Part shown: piece after piece, positions 7,031 through 13,495 of the stretch | Numbering within the stretch: the stretch's first letter is position 1 | Layout: each line of letters opens with the position of its first letter | Assembly (NCBI GenBank): GCA_905221605.1 | Contig: CAJNDS010002087.1 | Span: 69,001-91,000 of the forward strand | DNA from: Symbiodinium natans | Taxonomy: Eukaryota; Sar; Dinophyceae; Suessiales; Symbiodiniaceae | Direction: 5' to 3' | DNA: 22,000 nucleotides | Position numbers and translations under genes: made by a program | The notes under the pieces: model-generated | The model's input: only the letters and a program-made list of their open reading frames with translations | Database searches by the model: none | Told to the model about the DNA's origin: nothing

Positions 7031-7186
7031 TGCAAAACTCACTTTAAAGACAGCCAGCTTTTCCAGCTGCTACATGTCCTGAAGAGAGAGAGAGAGCGAG
7101 CCAAGAACGTTACGCGTGAGAAAGCGGACTCAAGAGCTATCTCCGTTGTTTCACAGTTGAATCACAGTTGCATCAGTACGAAGTAG
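7031..7186 (+). CDS. candidate helical, charged exon
   Basis: It follows an AG (7029-7030). The frame reads KTHFKDSQLFQLLHVLKRE, passes through a short GA repeat encoding alternating Arg/Glu, and continues AKNVTREKADSRAIS to TAG 7184. About 22 of 38 codons to 7144 end in G/C. The composition suggests a charged helix or coiled coil. A second acceptor (cttttccag, 7075) could start the exon later. Confidence 0.38.
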   Translation, partial: CKTHFKDSQLFQLLHVLKRERERAKNVTREKADSRAISVVSQLNHSCISTK

Positions 7187-7191
7187 GTCCT

Positions 7192-7221
7192 CTTATCATG
7201 CCCTTACAATCCCATGATAAG
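7192..7221. other. perfect 9-bp inverted repeat
   Basis: CTTATCATG (7192-7200) and CATGATAAG (7213-7221) are exact reverse complements around a 12-nt loop, just after the stop of the preceding candidate exon. It could be a 3'-UTR hairpin or a binding site for a dimeric protein. Confidence 0.7.
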
Positions 7222-7239
7222 CAGCAGACAGAAGCGTAA

Positions 7240-7347
7240 GGAATTGAACTAGTAGCAGACGAGCAACAGAAGCCTCAGTTGAGACATCCGGGGTCTGTCC
7301 CCGCATTTTCGACCACTCCTAGTTCAGGAGAGCTGAGGCCGACCTAG
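7240..7347 (+). CDS. weak coding-like frame
   Basis: The frame is open between TAA 7237 and TAG 7345, reading ADEQQKPQLRHPGSVPAFS. GC3 is about 57%, only slightly above background. There is no clear splice site. Kept as a low-confidence exon candidate. Confidence 0.2.
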   Translation, partial: GIELVADEQQKPQLRHPGSVPAFSTTPSSGELRPT

Positions 7348-7550
7348 GATGTACTGAGCCAACAACAAAGGGCATCGGCCGTTTTGTTTTGTTGATACTG
7401 CAGACGCTTTAATATTCATTGGCAAGACTAGCCGCTTGCAGTTCCTATGCAGTATATGGAAACTATCCAAAGTATGCAGTGAATGCAGCGACTTAATAAG
7501 GCCCCCCGCCCATATTTTGGTCTAGCCGCCTGCCCTAAATTGCAGTTTAG

Positions 7551-7619
7551 CAAGGTGCAGCTGGCGAGGCATTGACTGCTTTCAAGCTGGAGCACAGCGC
7601 CTCTTGGTTTGGGGTTTAG
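7551..7619 (+). CDS. short candidate exon next to telomere-like motif
   Basis: After an acceptor ttgcagtttag (7540-7550) the frame reads QGAAGEALTAFKLEHSASWF and stops at TAG 7617 inside a degenerate telomere-like string (ttggggtttagag). In the core, 10 of 13 codons end in G/C. The stop is therefore contributed by the repeat-like sequence. An antisense frame (7637-7428) overlaps. Confidence 0.3.
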   Translation, partial: QGAAGEALTAFKLEHSASWFGV

Positions 7620-7655
7620 AGTTGATTCGGGCTTCACGGGGTTGATTCAGGTCGA

Positions 7656-7724
7656 GGGTTTAGGGGTTATATGTATACGTATGTATGTATGTATATATAT
7701 ATATATATGCCCTAAACCCTAAAC
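7656..7724. repeat. telomere-like motifs flanking AT microsatellite
   Basis: gggtttaggggtt at about 7656 is followed by a (gtat)n/(at)n microsatellite (7669-7709) and then ccctaaaccctaaac (7710-7724). The two telomere-type motifs are on opposite strands, so the block is an inverted pair around the microsatellite. TTTAGGG is the telomere repeat of many plants and algae, including dinoflagellates. Confidence 0.8.
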
Positions 7725-7738
7725 GATCCTGGCTTCAG

Positions 7739-7835
7739 CGGCTTCTTTGACAGCAGGACTTGCCGAGAAGGCAAGAGAACGATCTTTCGCTTTGAGCGTT
7801 TGGGGTCCGAGGTTCGTTTTCCAGGATGGAGCTAA
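7739..7835 (+). CDS. candidate exon GFFDSRTCREGKR
   Basis: After an acceptor ctggcttcag (7729-7738) the frame reads GFFDSRTCREGKRTIFRFER and ends at TAA 7833. About 17 of 28 codons end in G/C. A second acceptor ttttccag (7824) lies just before its end, where the next candidate begins in another phase. Unknown product. Confidence 0.35.
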
Positions 7836-7882
7836 GAATGCACGATGTCTACGGCAGCCTCTACAACCCTAGCGGTTACTGA
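7825..7882 (+). CDS. short candidate exon MELRMHDVYGSLYN
   Basis: The acceptor cgttttccag (7815-7824) is followed by G and then a frame MELRMHDVYGSLYNPSGY to TGA 7880. Thirteen of 18 codons end in G/C. A further frame about 7891-7959 (KKVVGPFDGTTKGLYKLPD) looks similar in style but has low GC3. Confidence 0.33.
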
Positions 7883-7965
7883 TGAGGGTCTATGGGAATA
7901 CAGCGGACCAAGAAAGTCGTTGGTCCTTTTGATGGGACAACCAAGGGTCTCTACAAATTGCCTGA

Positions 7966-8154
7966 TTCAACTTAGGGCCCCACGTGCCCTGCATCATCTT
8001 GCATTACAGTCCCATCTTGCAGTTGATGGGAAAAGTTCTTCGCTTCCTTCCTCGGATGTCATGCGAACGTGTCTTTGAGGAGGGTTCGTTCCAACTCAAG
8101 GCCATAGCAAACCGAAACCCCAAACCCCAAACTGCTGCGGGATGGTCCCGATGA
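7966..8154 (+). CDS. well-supported 62-codon exon candidate
   Basis: The frame runs from TGA 7963 to TGA 8152 and reads GPHVPCIILHYSPILQLMGK, then VLRFLPRMSCERVFEEGSFQ. About 30 of 45 codons to 8100 end in G/C; after that it enters a telomere-like aaaccccaaacccc string and loses bias. No ATG occurs in its first 20 codons, typical of an internal exon. It begins with a hydrophobic stretch. Product not recognised. Confidence 0.47.
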   Translation, partial: FNLGPHVPCIILHYSPILQLMGKVLRFLPRMSCERVFEEGSFQLKAIANRNPKPQTAAGWSR

Positions 8155-8412
8155 TGTGCTGGTTCACAGTGCAGTCGCGCTCAGTTGCTCAGACTCAGAG
8201 ATAGCGCCGAGTAAACCCTAAGCCCTAAACCAAAGAGGGGGGCTGCTAGGCGGGTGGCAAAAAAACACCTAAACCAAACAAGTCTCCAGGTGTATCAGCT
8301 ACTTGCCTAGCTGTACAGGTAGCAGGGAATCGTGACGATCCAGAGATGTTATGATCGTCTCCACTGAAACTGCAGCGTGTGCAATCTCTCTTTGTTCCTA
8401 CCATGAACTACC
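8155..8412. other. intron-like spacer with telomere-like motifs
   Basis: taaaccctaagccctaaacc (8213-8232) is a degenerate telomere-type string. No biased reading frame is present. A minus frame (8741-8349) covers the end of this stretch. Confidence 0.45.
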
Positions 8413-8688
8413 ATGCCCATGTGGATAGGTTTAGGACCCAGCGGTGTGAAAGCGTTGGATGCTTGTGGTGATACAGTCGCAAGTCTGTATAGGTTGGATT
8501 CCCGGACCGTCGGACTGCGGATTTTCTTCCAGGGGCTCGGTGTTTGGGACCACCTGAGCTGGGTCTCCTCAGTCAGCCGTCCACAGCAAGGTCTTTCGCT
8601 ACGAGTGCAGCAAGATAGGCCTCTTGTCACAAAGCAGCTCCCACAGGTTGGGCCCTTGAGGGGTGAGGTCTTTCTCCTTACAGTTTGA
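8413..8688 (+). CDS. 91-codon frame; best exon 8533-8590
   Basis: Within this open frame the stretch 8533-8590 has an acceptor ggattttcttccag and a donor CAAG|GTCTTT, and reads GLGVWDHLSWVSSVSRPQQ with 13 of 19 codons ending in G/C. The rest is less biased. The minus strand is open for 130 codons over 8741-8349, the longest ATG-started antisense frame here, so strand is not certain. Confidence 0.38.
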   Translation: MPMWIGLGPSGVKALDACGDTVASLYRLDSRTVGLRIFFQGLGVWDHLSWVSSVSRPQQGLSLRVQQDRPLVTKQLPQVGPLRGEVFLLTV

Positions 8689-8727
8689 GACGGAATGTAC
8701 TGTACAATTTTGGGGAAGGTGATAGCT

Positions 8728-8912
8728 GAGGTTGTGAACATTCAGGTGTATGCCGAGCGGAGCCGGCTCGCATAGCATTTATCTACGCTAGAAGGCCTTC
8801 TCCTAAAGGAATGGCATCTCTGACAGGATCCTCTTCTCCCGCAAAAAAGCTGGAGGCATCTGCAAGGATTGGGGATGCCCAAGACAATAAATAGAGCACG
8901 AGCGTGAGAAAA
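8728..8912 (+). CDS. weak 61-codon frame
   Basis: The frame ends MASLTGSSSPAKKLEASARI and beyond, closing at TAG 8910, and looks protein-like. GC3 is only about 35%, below background, and there is no clear splice site. Listed mainly because a reader might otherwise pick it up from the ATG. Confidence 0.15.
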
Positions 8913-9097
8913 AACTAACTTCAAAAACAAAGCACCAAGATGATTGAAGCCTGCATGAAGCTTTCAATATCCGAAATTTCTCCCTACAAAAGGGTTGCCA
9001 GGAACCATGGGGATGAAACATGCAAGCACATGTGGGAAGCATGCATGGTTTGGGATTGGTTGGGGCTTGGGGTTTCTACGGTGGCGGCATCAGTCGG

Positions 9098-9227
9098 CGA
9101 GCAAGCGAGCGAGAATGAGAGAGAGAGAGAGAGAGCGCGCCTCTCCGGTGTATAGAAGAAGAAGACTAGAAAGAGAGAGAGAAATAGAAAGAAGGAAGGA
9201 GAGAGAAGGGGGAGGAGTGGAGGGGGG
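9098..9227. repeat. GA-rich polypurine microsatellite
   Basis: About 130 bp of mainly GA steps with interruptions (agcgcgcctctccgg, gaagaagaagac). All plus frames read Arg/Glu/Lys through it with few stops, so it artificially extends open frames on both sides. It could form triplex DNA. Confidence 0.85.
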
Positions 9228-9425
9228 GCATCGCAGGTCACGAGAATAAGCAGCCGAGGCAAGTCCCCAAAACTTTACAATGCCCCACGCACTGAGCGCA
9301 GAAACCTTCATCTCAACCCCCCGCCCCCCACCAAGCGCTCTGAGGCGGCCTTGGCTCCTGCTTTGATTACTACAGCGCCCAAGTGGAGACGGGGCTCTGA
9401 AATTTCGGGGGCTTTGGAAGAGTAG
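9156..9425 (+). CDS. 89-codon frame, 3' half exon-like
   Basis: Open from TAG 9153 through the GA repeat to TAG 9423. After the repeat it reads ASQVTRISSRGKSPKLYNAP and later RSEAALAPALITTAPKWRRG. About 35 of 57 codons in this part end in G/C. A pyrimidine tract ending accaag (about 9337) may be an internal acceptor. The part inside the repeat is unlikely to be coding. Confidence 0.35.
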   Translation, partial: KKKTRKRERNRKKEGERRGRSGGGASQVTRISSRGKSPKLYNAPRTERRNLHLNPPPPTKRSEAALAPALITTAPKWRRGSEISGALEE

Positions 9426-9507
9426 GGCCTAGGGGTCTCAGGTTTCAGCTAGGACTTCCAGAAGTGCTGGGTCAGAGTGTCGGGTCCACGGCTTCCCGCG
9501 ATCCCAG

Positions 9508-9573
9508 GAGATCGGCAGCTTCGGCCAAGAGCGACAGCACTGGACCTTCAGCCGCAGACATGTACGACAATAA
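9508..9573 (+). CDS. exon candidate with two good frames
   Basis: The acceptor gcttcccgcgatcccag (9491-9507) is followed by EIGSFGQERQHWTFSRRH, in which 14 of the first 16 codons end in G/C, to TAA 9571. Another frame open from about 9400 reads SAASAKSDSTGPSAADMYD, GC3 about 64%, to a TAG near 9590. Only one can be right. I favour the first because its bias starts exactly at the acceptor. Confidence 0.4.
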   Translation, partial: EIGSFGQERQHWTFSRRHVRQ

Positions 9574-9640
9574 GGGACCCCTAGTATAGACGACAAACCT
9601 TCTTTATAATAAGGACCCTAATAAGGTACCCCTAGTATCG
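9571..9640. repeat. diverged direct repeats with aataagg and acccctagtat
   Basis: aataagggacccctagtat and aataaggtacccctagtat occur about 46 bp apart, with a shorter aataaggaccct between them. They have one mismatch over 19 bp. The block contains no open frame. Confidence 0.75.
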
Positions 9641-9842
9641 TAAACCCCCACGTGCATCCTAGAGGTGAGATGCAAGGTTGGAGGTTGGGCACCCTAGCTT
9701 TGCCTTCTGGATGATCAGGTGCGGGGTCGTAAAGCGCTTGAAGAGTCATTGCTGCTCCCCTCAAGTTGCTTAGGGGCTCAGAGAGGGTAGCCTAGACCAT
9801 AATCAGGACCACCTGTTCAGCCTTCGATTCCGAGACTGATGC

Positions 9843-10235
9843 TTGGACATAGCAGGTTTCGGGATGCATAAACATGAAGGCACTGCACCTCTCGCACAAC
9901 CACACGATCGGGAGACGGAAATTGTTTTAAGGCTTCGTGGGGCCAGACCCAGGTCGCAGCCGCTTCGAATGATGCCGGTGGATTGCGGACAAAACGCCGT
10001 TCTGGGCGGCTTCCATTTCGAGTTCTCCGAGGGAGGCAAGTGGGGGCGAGTTCGAAGCTTGGCTGACAGCAACAAGAATGCGTTTTGTTGTTCTTCGGTT
10101 GAGCTTTTCGCGCGTCCATACATCTTGATGACGATTTTGTTAGCACTTCCTACCGAACGCGATGAGGCTACCAATGTTGCAAAGCTGGTGGAGCACCCAT
10201 CACTTTCGACCCACGTGGGGCAGTACCCGAATTGA
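9843..10235 (+). CDS. 130-codon open frame
   Basis: The most coding-like parts are about 9970-10085, reading VLGGFHFEFSEGGKWGRVRS (roughly 70% G/C-ending), and the last 17 codons KLVEHPSLSTHVGQYPN (13 of 16). The stretch between them, about 10090-10180, is weaker and could be intron. Two minus frames of 123 and 109 codons overlap. ATG 9843 is probably not the true start. Confidence 0.42.
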   Translation: MDIAGFGMHKHEGTAPLAQPHDRETEIVLRLRGARPRSQPLRMMPVDCGQNAVLGGFHFEFSEGGKWGRVRSLADSNKNAFCCSSVELFARPYILMTILLALPTERDEATNVAKLVEHPSLSTHVGQYPN

Positions 10236-10569
10236 TTAGTGTCTCAGCGGCAGTTGTTAGGAGGCTTGTTGTTCATCCATGGCAGCTGATACATCAGGGT
10301 GCGAATGTCTGAGGCTGTGTCGGATGAACTGCAGATGGTAGTGATTGGTAGTGGCAGAAAAAATATGCAACAGCAAGAGGCCTCCTCACCAGATACTCAG
10401 CAGAACCATCCAACATCTTGACGTATCAATTGCTACGATAATGATGACAAGGGACGAGGTCCCTGAGCTGTTCCGCTGAGCTGTTCTGCTTCGCCACGTA
10501 GTCGGATTGCTGTGATCACGTGACACACAGTAGCTGTCGTAGGCACTGGGCTTGTTAACAATGTCAACG
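10236..10569. other. no strong gene
   Basis: A 38-codon frame from ATG 10305 (AVSDELQMVVIGSG) is protein-like but has only 45% GC3. The 13-bp duplication at 10463-10488 is listed separately. A minus frame (10634-10386) is unsupported. Confidence 0.35.
10463..10488. repeat. 13-bp tandem duplication, one mismatch
   Basis: ctgagctgttccg and ctgagctgttctg sit back to back. Same class as the other short duplications in the window. Confidence 0.85.
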
Positions 10570-10818
10570 TAAGATCTCGTGGTCCCCTCTTTGCCTCCTG
10601 AATTCATGGAGTCCCTGGCAGAGAAACTGTCCAATGCCCCGGTAGCACCAACTCCAACTCCAGGCCGCTATGATGGCGTTTATTGCCCCACAGGGCGTGG
10701 ACCCACCGGGCGCTTGGAGTACGTAGCCAGCACTGCAGAAGTGGGTTGCGGGCTTCGTCATATTCCAATTGCAAGCCGGCTCAGCAAACTCTGCAGCCGA
10801 CCAGCGCAAATAAACTGA
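10570..10818 (+). CDS. 82-codon frame, candidate exon
   Basis: The frame is open from TAA 10567 to TGA 10816 and reads PPEFMESLAEKLSNAPVAPT, a helix followed by a Pro/Thr linker, then a Gly/Arg-rich part. GC3 is about 53% overall and about 70% in the helix. The next coding-like frame begins at its end in another phase. Function unknown. Confidence 0.35.
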
Positions 10819-11023
10819 AGCTGCCCCAACCCGAGGTGGCGGGTACATGGGTACTGTGGTGTTTAGTCAAATATCCTCCAATGGTGAGATCGTGGCATTG
10901 CTCCAAGAGCCCGTTGCGAACTCTGATACTAGGGTGCTGTCTCACTGCATCACGCACTCCCTGCCTCTTGTGATGCCAGAGTTTAGAGCCCTAACCAATC
11001 TGATCCCGAGGCCACCGCCTTAA
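10814..11023 (+). CDS. 69-codon exon candidate
   Basis: Open from TAA 10811 to TAA 11021. Residues around ATG 10850 read YMGTVVFSQISSNGEIVALL, then QEPVANSDTRVLSHCITHSL. About 31 of 52 codons end in G/C and Arg, Cys and Trp are scarce, unlike chance frames here. It directly abuts the previous candidate in another phase, so an intron or a frameshift lies near 10815. Family unknown; it looks like a mixed alpha/beta domain piece. Confidence 0.45.
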   Translation, partial: TEAAPTRGGGYMGTVVFSQISSNGEIVALLQEPVANSDTRVLSHCITHSLPLVMPEFRALTNLIPRPPP

Positions 11024-11094
11024 GTCGTTCCTTGACCTTTGACGAGATGACAGGCATCGGGCTAGAGGAGACTAGAAGCAGAGAACTCTGGTAA
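10987..11094 (+). CDS. overlapping frame, candidate exon
   Basis: After an acceptor-like agagtttag (10986) the frame reads SDPEATALSRSLTFDEMTGI and closes at TAA 11092. Fourteen of 22 codons in its second half end in G/C. It overlaps the end of the preceding frame by 37 bases in another phase. Confidence 0.3.
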   Translation, partial: SPNQSDPEATALSRSLTFDEMTGIGLEETRSRELW

Positions 11095-11177
11095 AATATA
11101 TTAGGATTGCGGCTTTGTCCAGAGGCGCTTTGGGCGATGATATGACGCATTCCATGTTTGCAGCAAGCCTCGAATGA
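11076..11177 (+). CDS. overlapping frame, candidate exon
   Basis: The frame from TAG 11073 to TGA 11175 reads RIAALSRGALGDDMTHSMFA. About 55% of codons end in G/C. It is again phase-shifted from its predecessor. The chain of overlapping shifted frames from 10570 to 11177 could be a multi-exon gene with short introns or a decayed copy. Confidence 0.28.
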   Translation, partial: KQRTLVKYIRIAALSRGALGDDMTHSMFAASLE

Positions 11178-11216
11178 ATCGCATCACCACGTCAAGCCTC
11201 ATTACCTTTGCTGCAG

Positions 11217-11328
11217 CTACCCGGAGATTATCATGAATCTGCAACGGGGCTGTTGGGAGCAGGCAAATGGTGCGTGGACGCCGAATGCTCCGCCATTACG
11301 GACAGCATCTCTCCCATTGGCATCACAG
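11217..11328 (+). CDS. exon with good acceptor and donor
   Basis: The acceptor cattacctttgctgcag (11200-11216) and the donor ACAG|GTGGGAAC (11328/11329) bound a 112-nt exon reading LPGDYHESATGLLGAGKWCV, then DAECSAITDSISPIGIT. About 21 of 37 codons end in G/C. The frame stays open to 11474 (GGNTSQFGSLGVSLGF), so readthrough of the donor is possible. A second frame is also open but has more Trp/Arg. Product unknown. Confidence 0.47.
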
Positions 11329-11622
11329 GTGGGAACACATCGCAGTTTGGGAGTTTGGGAGTAAGCCTTGGCTTCGCAGTTCGAGGCGTAGGGGTGCGGT
11401 TTCCAGATTCGAACCGTATGCTTTCATGTAAACTTGAGCGCGTGCCCTCACACCTAAGATCTTCTGAGAAATGAGCCGGTGTTTTGCCGTGCGATGCTTT
11501 GCGCCTTAAAGCAGCGTATGCCGCATTTCACATGAATCAGGGGCGGACAGCGCGGGGATCTACATTCTTGCATTCGTTTCCTTTCTTCTGGGATGTCCTG
11601 CCTTCCTCACCATGCCTTAAAG

Positions 11623-11702
11623 AGGTAGTGCATGATCGGGTTCGTGCAGTGAGGGAAGAGGGGTTCATAGAGCACCTTGCATGCATGCATGGCTTCGGCT
11701 AA
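11623..11702 (+). CDS. candidate C-terminal exon
   Basis: A long pyrimidine tract (11578-11610) leads to an acceptor AG at 11621-11622. The frame reads EVVHDRVRAVREEGFIEHLA and ends at TAA 11700. Fourteen of 25 codons end in G/C. The same frame is open upstream to 11484 but without bias. Confidence 0.38.
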
Positions 11703-11865
11703 GCTTGTCTTATGCAAACAGCCAGCGTTCGCTAACTTCACAAGGCCCTCCGTTCGTGTTCAAGAGCCTGTTCGTCAGTTCTTGTTCCTGAGGCTTTGCC
11801 AGTTTAGTTTTGCCAGTGCCATGTCGATCATTGAGCTCAGTTCGCCGAGAAAGCTTGTTGGATGA
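11677..11865 (+). CDS. weak overlapping frame
   Basis: A 62-codon frame with ATG 11677 reads later FASAMSIIELSSPRKLVG. An acceptor ggctttgccag (about 11801) could start an exon at 11802. Ten of 17 codons after that end in G/C. Confidence 0.22.
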   Translation: MHACMASAKLVLCKQPAFANFTRPSVRVQEPVRQFLFLRLCQFSFASAMSIIELSSPRKLVG

Positions 11866-11869
11866 ATAG

Positions 11870-12070
11870 TTGTGTTGCAGCTTGGCCCAACCTGAGCTGG
11901 AGCATAGCCTGACCAGGAACCCTGAACCTTCAACAAAGCCTGAACACCTTGGACCTTGGCTCGCAAGCCATGCAGGCGCTGCTTTCGATGTGGTGAATGT
12001 CAGTGACTTCAACGGTGACTTCCTGGCGGCCCTTCCGAAGGAAGGGAGCAAGGCTGGGAGTTGGTTTTAA
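11870..12070 (+). CDS. frame with biased second half, candidate exon
   Basis: Open from a TAG just upstream to TAA 12068. The second half reads GAAFDVVNVSDFNGDFLAAL with about 19 of 28 codons ending in G/C. A GC-type donor AAG|GCTGGG (about 12049) is possible. The same frame continues coding-like after the TAA. Product unknown. Confidence 0.42.
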   Translation: MCCSLAQPELEHSLTRNPEPSTKPEHLGPWLASHAGAAFDVVNVSDFNGDFLAALPKEGSKAGSWF

Positions 12071-12244
12071 GGTTTTTCGGGATGCATTCAAGGCGGCCCG
12101 AGCAATCAAGCCAAGATGTCTGCCCCCAAAAGGCATGCGTCCTTGAACCTTGATCCCCAGACTGTGACCCTACGCAAACCCCCAAACTCGAAACCGCAAG
12201 AGCCCAATTCCAGCCAATCCAACTCCTGGCTGACCTCTGCATGA
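12071..12244 (+). CDS. same frame after TAA, Pro/Ser/Asn-rich
   Basis: In phase with the preceding frame, it contains MSAPKRHASLNLDPQTVTLR from ATG 12116 and ends at TGA 12242. About 26 of 40 codons end in G/C. The composition suggests a disordered, basic linker. The minus strand is open over much of it too (12381-12009). Confidence 0.36.
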   Translation, partial: GFSGCIQGGPSNQAKMSAPKRHASLNLDPQTVTLRKPPNSKPQEPNSSQSNSWLTSA

Positions 12245-12349
12245 AGCTCTACAACACTCCAGCCGCCGCTGGCCCCAGGCGTTGTCTTTGGCGGAGGCCG
12301 TGCCGAGAGCGGGGCTGTTTTCAATGGCATGCTGTCGGGATGTAGATGA
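12245..12349 (+). CDS. same frame continues, Gly/Ala-rich exon
   Basis: An acceptor aacactccag precedes PPLAPGVVFGGGRAESGAVF, with 17 of 26 codons ending in G/C, to TGA 12347. It is in phase with the two preceding segments. Its stop overlaps the ATG of the next frame (ATGA at 12346-12349). Confidence 0.36.
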   Translation, partial: SSTTLQPPLAPGVVFGGGRAESGAVFNGMLSGCR

Positions 12350-12510
12350 TTACAGACCAAGCCGAATCGGAAGCTCGTCACAAGCTCTGCGGAAGGCCCT
12401 CTTGCACTGAAAGTAGCCCTGAACTGCCCCCTAAACCTGCAGGCTCTGAAGCTGAAGCCTCCGAAGCGACCCCGGCCGCCCCCGATGCCCGAGCTCCAAG
12501 AGTCCCTTGA
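12346..12510 (+). CDS. 54-residue acidic Ala/Pro-rich frame
   Basis: From ATG 12346 to TGA 12508: MITDQAESEARHKLCGRP, then EAEASEATPAAPDARAPR. GC3 is about 48%, but the acidic Ala/Pro composition is unlike chance frames here and suggests a disordered linker. It continues in phase after the TGA. Confidence 0.32.
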   Translation: MITDQAESEARHKLCGRPSCTESSPELPPKPAGSEAEASEATPAAPDARAPRVP

Positions 12511-12596
12511 CGATTTTCACGGGCGGGCAGCACAGGGCCGTATGGTACCACCAGACCATTCAGTAGTTCGTTGGCCCAAGACAAGTTTCCACAGCT
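12511..12596 (+). CDS. in-phase continuation ending at consensus donor
   Basis: The frame after TGA 12508 reads RAGSTGPYGTTRPFSSSLAQ and DKFPQ. It meets GTAAGTAT at 12597, which matches the eukaryotic donor consensus almost perfectly. If unspliced, the frame ends at once with TAA inside the donor. About 15 of 25 codons end in G/C. Confidence 0.42.
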
Positions 12597-12794
12597 GTAA
12601 GTATTGAACTTCCTTGGGCTCATCAGGCCTCAGAGTTTCACTACAACATTGGGTGAAATTTCCTTTCGACATGACGTCAATGCCTGGAAGCTTTCAAGAT
12701 AGGCTTGAGGGGTGCCAGGGGGGGGTGGGGCAAGCAAGCTTTAAGTCACAAAGGCAATGATGCGCTTGGGCTTCCTGCGCTGTAAAGGTGGCAT

Positions 12795-12899
12795 ATGGAC
12801 TCCGTTCTACGGAACCTGGCCTTCTGGTTCATGGGAGGTGACAAATTCTCAAGAAGAGGTTCGCTAAGAGGTTCGCTTAGTCTCGGCAGGAGCACCTAA
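12795..12899 (+). CDS. 34-residue frame with internal duplication
   Basis: ATG 12795 begins MDSVLRNLAFWFMGGDKFSR, where 13 of 18 codons end in G/C. It then contains RGSLRGSL, encoded by the exact 12-bp tandem duplication 12854-12877, and stops at TAA 12897. The overlapping next frames suggest an indel or a splice site shortly after. Confidence 0.36.
   Translation: MDSVLRNLAFWFMGGDKFSRRGSLRGSLSLGRST
12854..12877. repeat. perfect 12-bp tandem duplication
   Basis: aagaggttcgct occurs twice in direct succession, adding four codons (RGSL) to the frame that starts at 12795. Confidence 0.92.
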
Positions 12900-12936
12900 A
12901 CACGGCGCTTCCTCTGAAACAAAATCTCCGAGGTGA

Positions 12937-13140
12937 ATTGGTGGCGTTGAAACTGAAGCAAAGAACTTAGCAGACTTCTTTCAACCTCCCCTCAGTGACC
13001 AAAAACGCAGCCTGCAAGAAATGCAGTCGTTCGATGCACAGTCGCAGCCCTTCCGCAATCCAGTAAACGCAGCAGCATCTGCCGACAAGACCTCAGCAAT
13101 ACGAGAAAACTCCAAGTACACGTTTGGCAAAGGCGGCTGA
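12937..13140 (+). CDS. well-formed 67-codon frame
   Basis: Open from TGA 12934 to TGA 13138. It reads GGVETEAKNLADFFQPPLSD, then SLQEMQSFDAQSQPFRNPVN and SKYTFGKGG. A strong acceptor (ttctttcaacctcccctcag, 12977-12996) could start the exon at 12997. About 27 of 47 codons from there end in G/C. Gln/Ser/Ala-rich, probably partly disordered. A minus frame (13193-12981) overlaps. Confidence 0.45.
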   Translation: MGGVETEAKNLADFFQPPLSDQKRSLQEMQSFDAQSQPFRNPVNAAASADKTSAIRENSKYTFGKGG

Positions 13141-13192
13141 GACAGCTGGCTGCAGCCACCCATGCACAACGCAATGCTGTTGTTAGTGGTCA

Positions 13193-13495
13193 CATTACCC
13201 TATTGCTATAACTTTCTTGTATTACAACAATATTACTATTGGTAGAATATACCGATATTATTTTACTTTCAGACACGGCTATAGTATTAAAATGCTACTA
13301 GGTTATTTTTCTAGATATTACGATACTACGATATGACGATAGTCTTGTATACCATATATCTTACATCTTACTACGTGAATACATGACTAGATTACTACCT
13401 TACTTTATTTCTATATCATCATTTTGTTAAATCTTACATCGTTCAGAAAAGAAGACGCAATTCATTATTATCTTATATATTATATTATTGCATGA
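13193..13495. other. AT-rich island 2
   Basis: About 300 bp of very AT-rich sequence with recurring tatta, tacta and acgata words, including attacgatactacgata near 13317. It has no open frame of note and sharp borders against GC-balanced DNA. It could be a MITE-like insertion, an organelle-derived fragment or a matrix-attachment type region; nothing in it decides. Confidence 0.8.

Noticed and set aside
8728-8912. 61-codon protein-like plus frame as a confident exon
   Set aside because: GC3 about 35% and no splice site; kept only as a low-confidence entry.
9098-9227. Arg/Glu-rich proteins on the plus strand and Ser/Leu-rich ones on the minus strand through the GA repeat
   Set aside because: The microsatellite lacks stops in most frames, so long open frames there are expected without coding.
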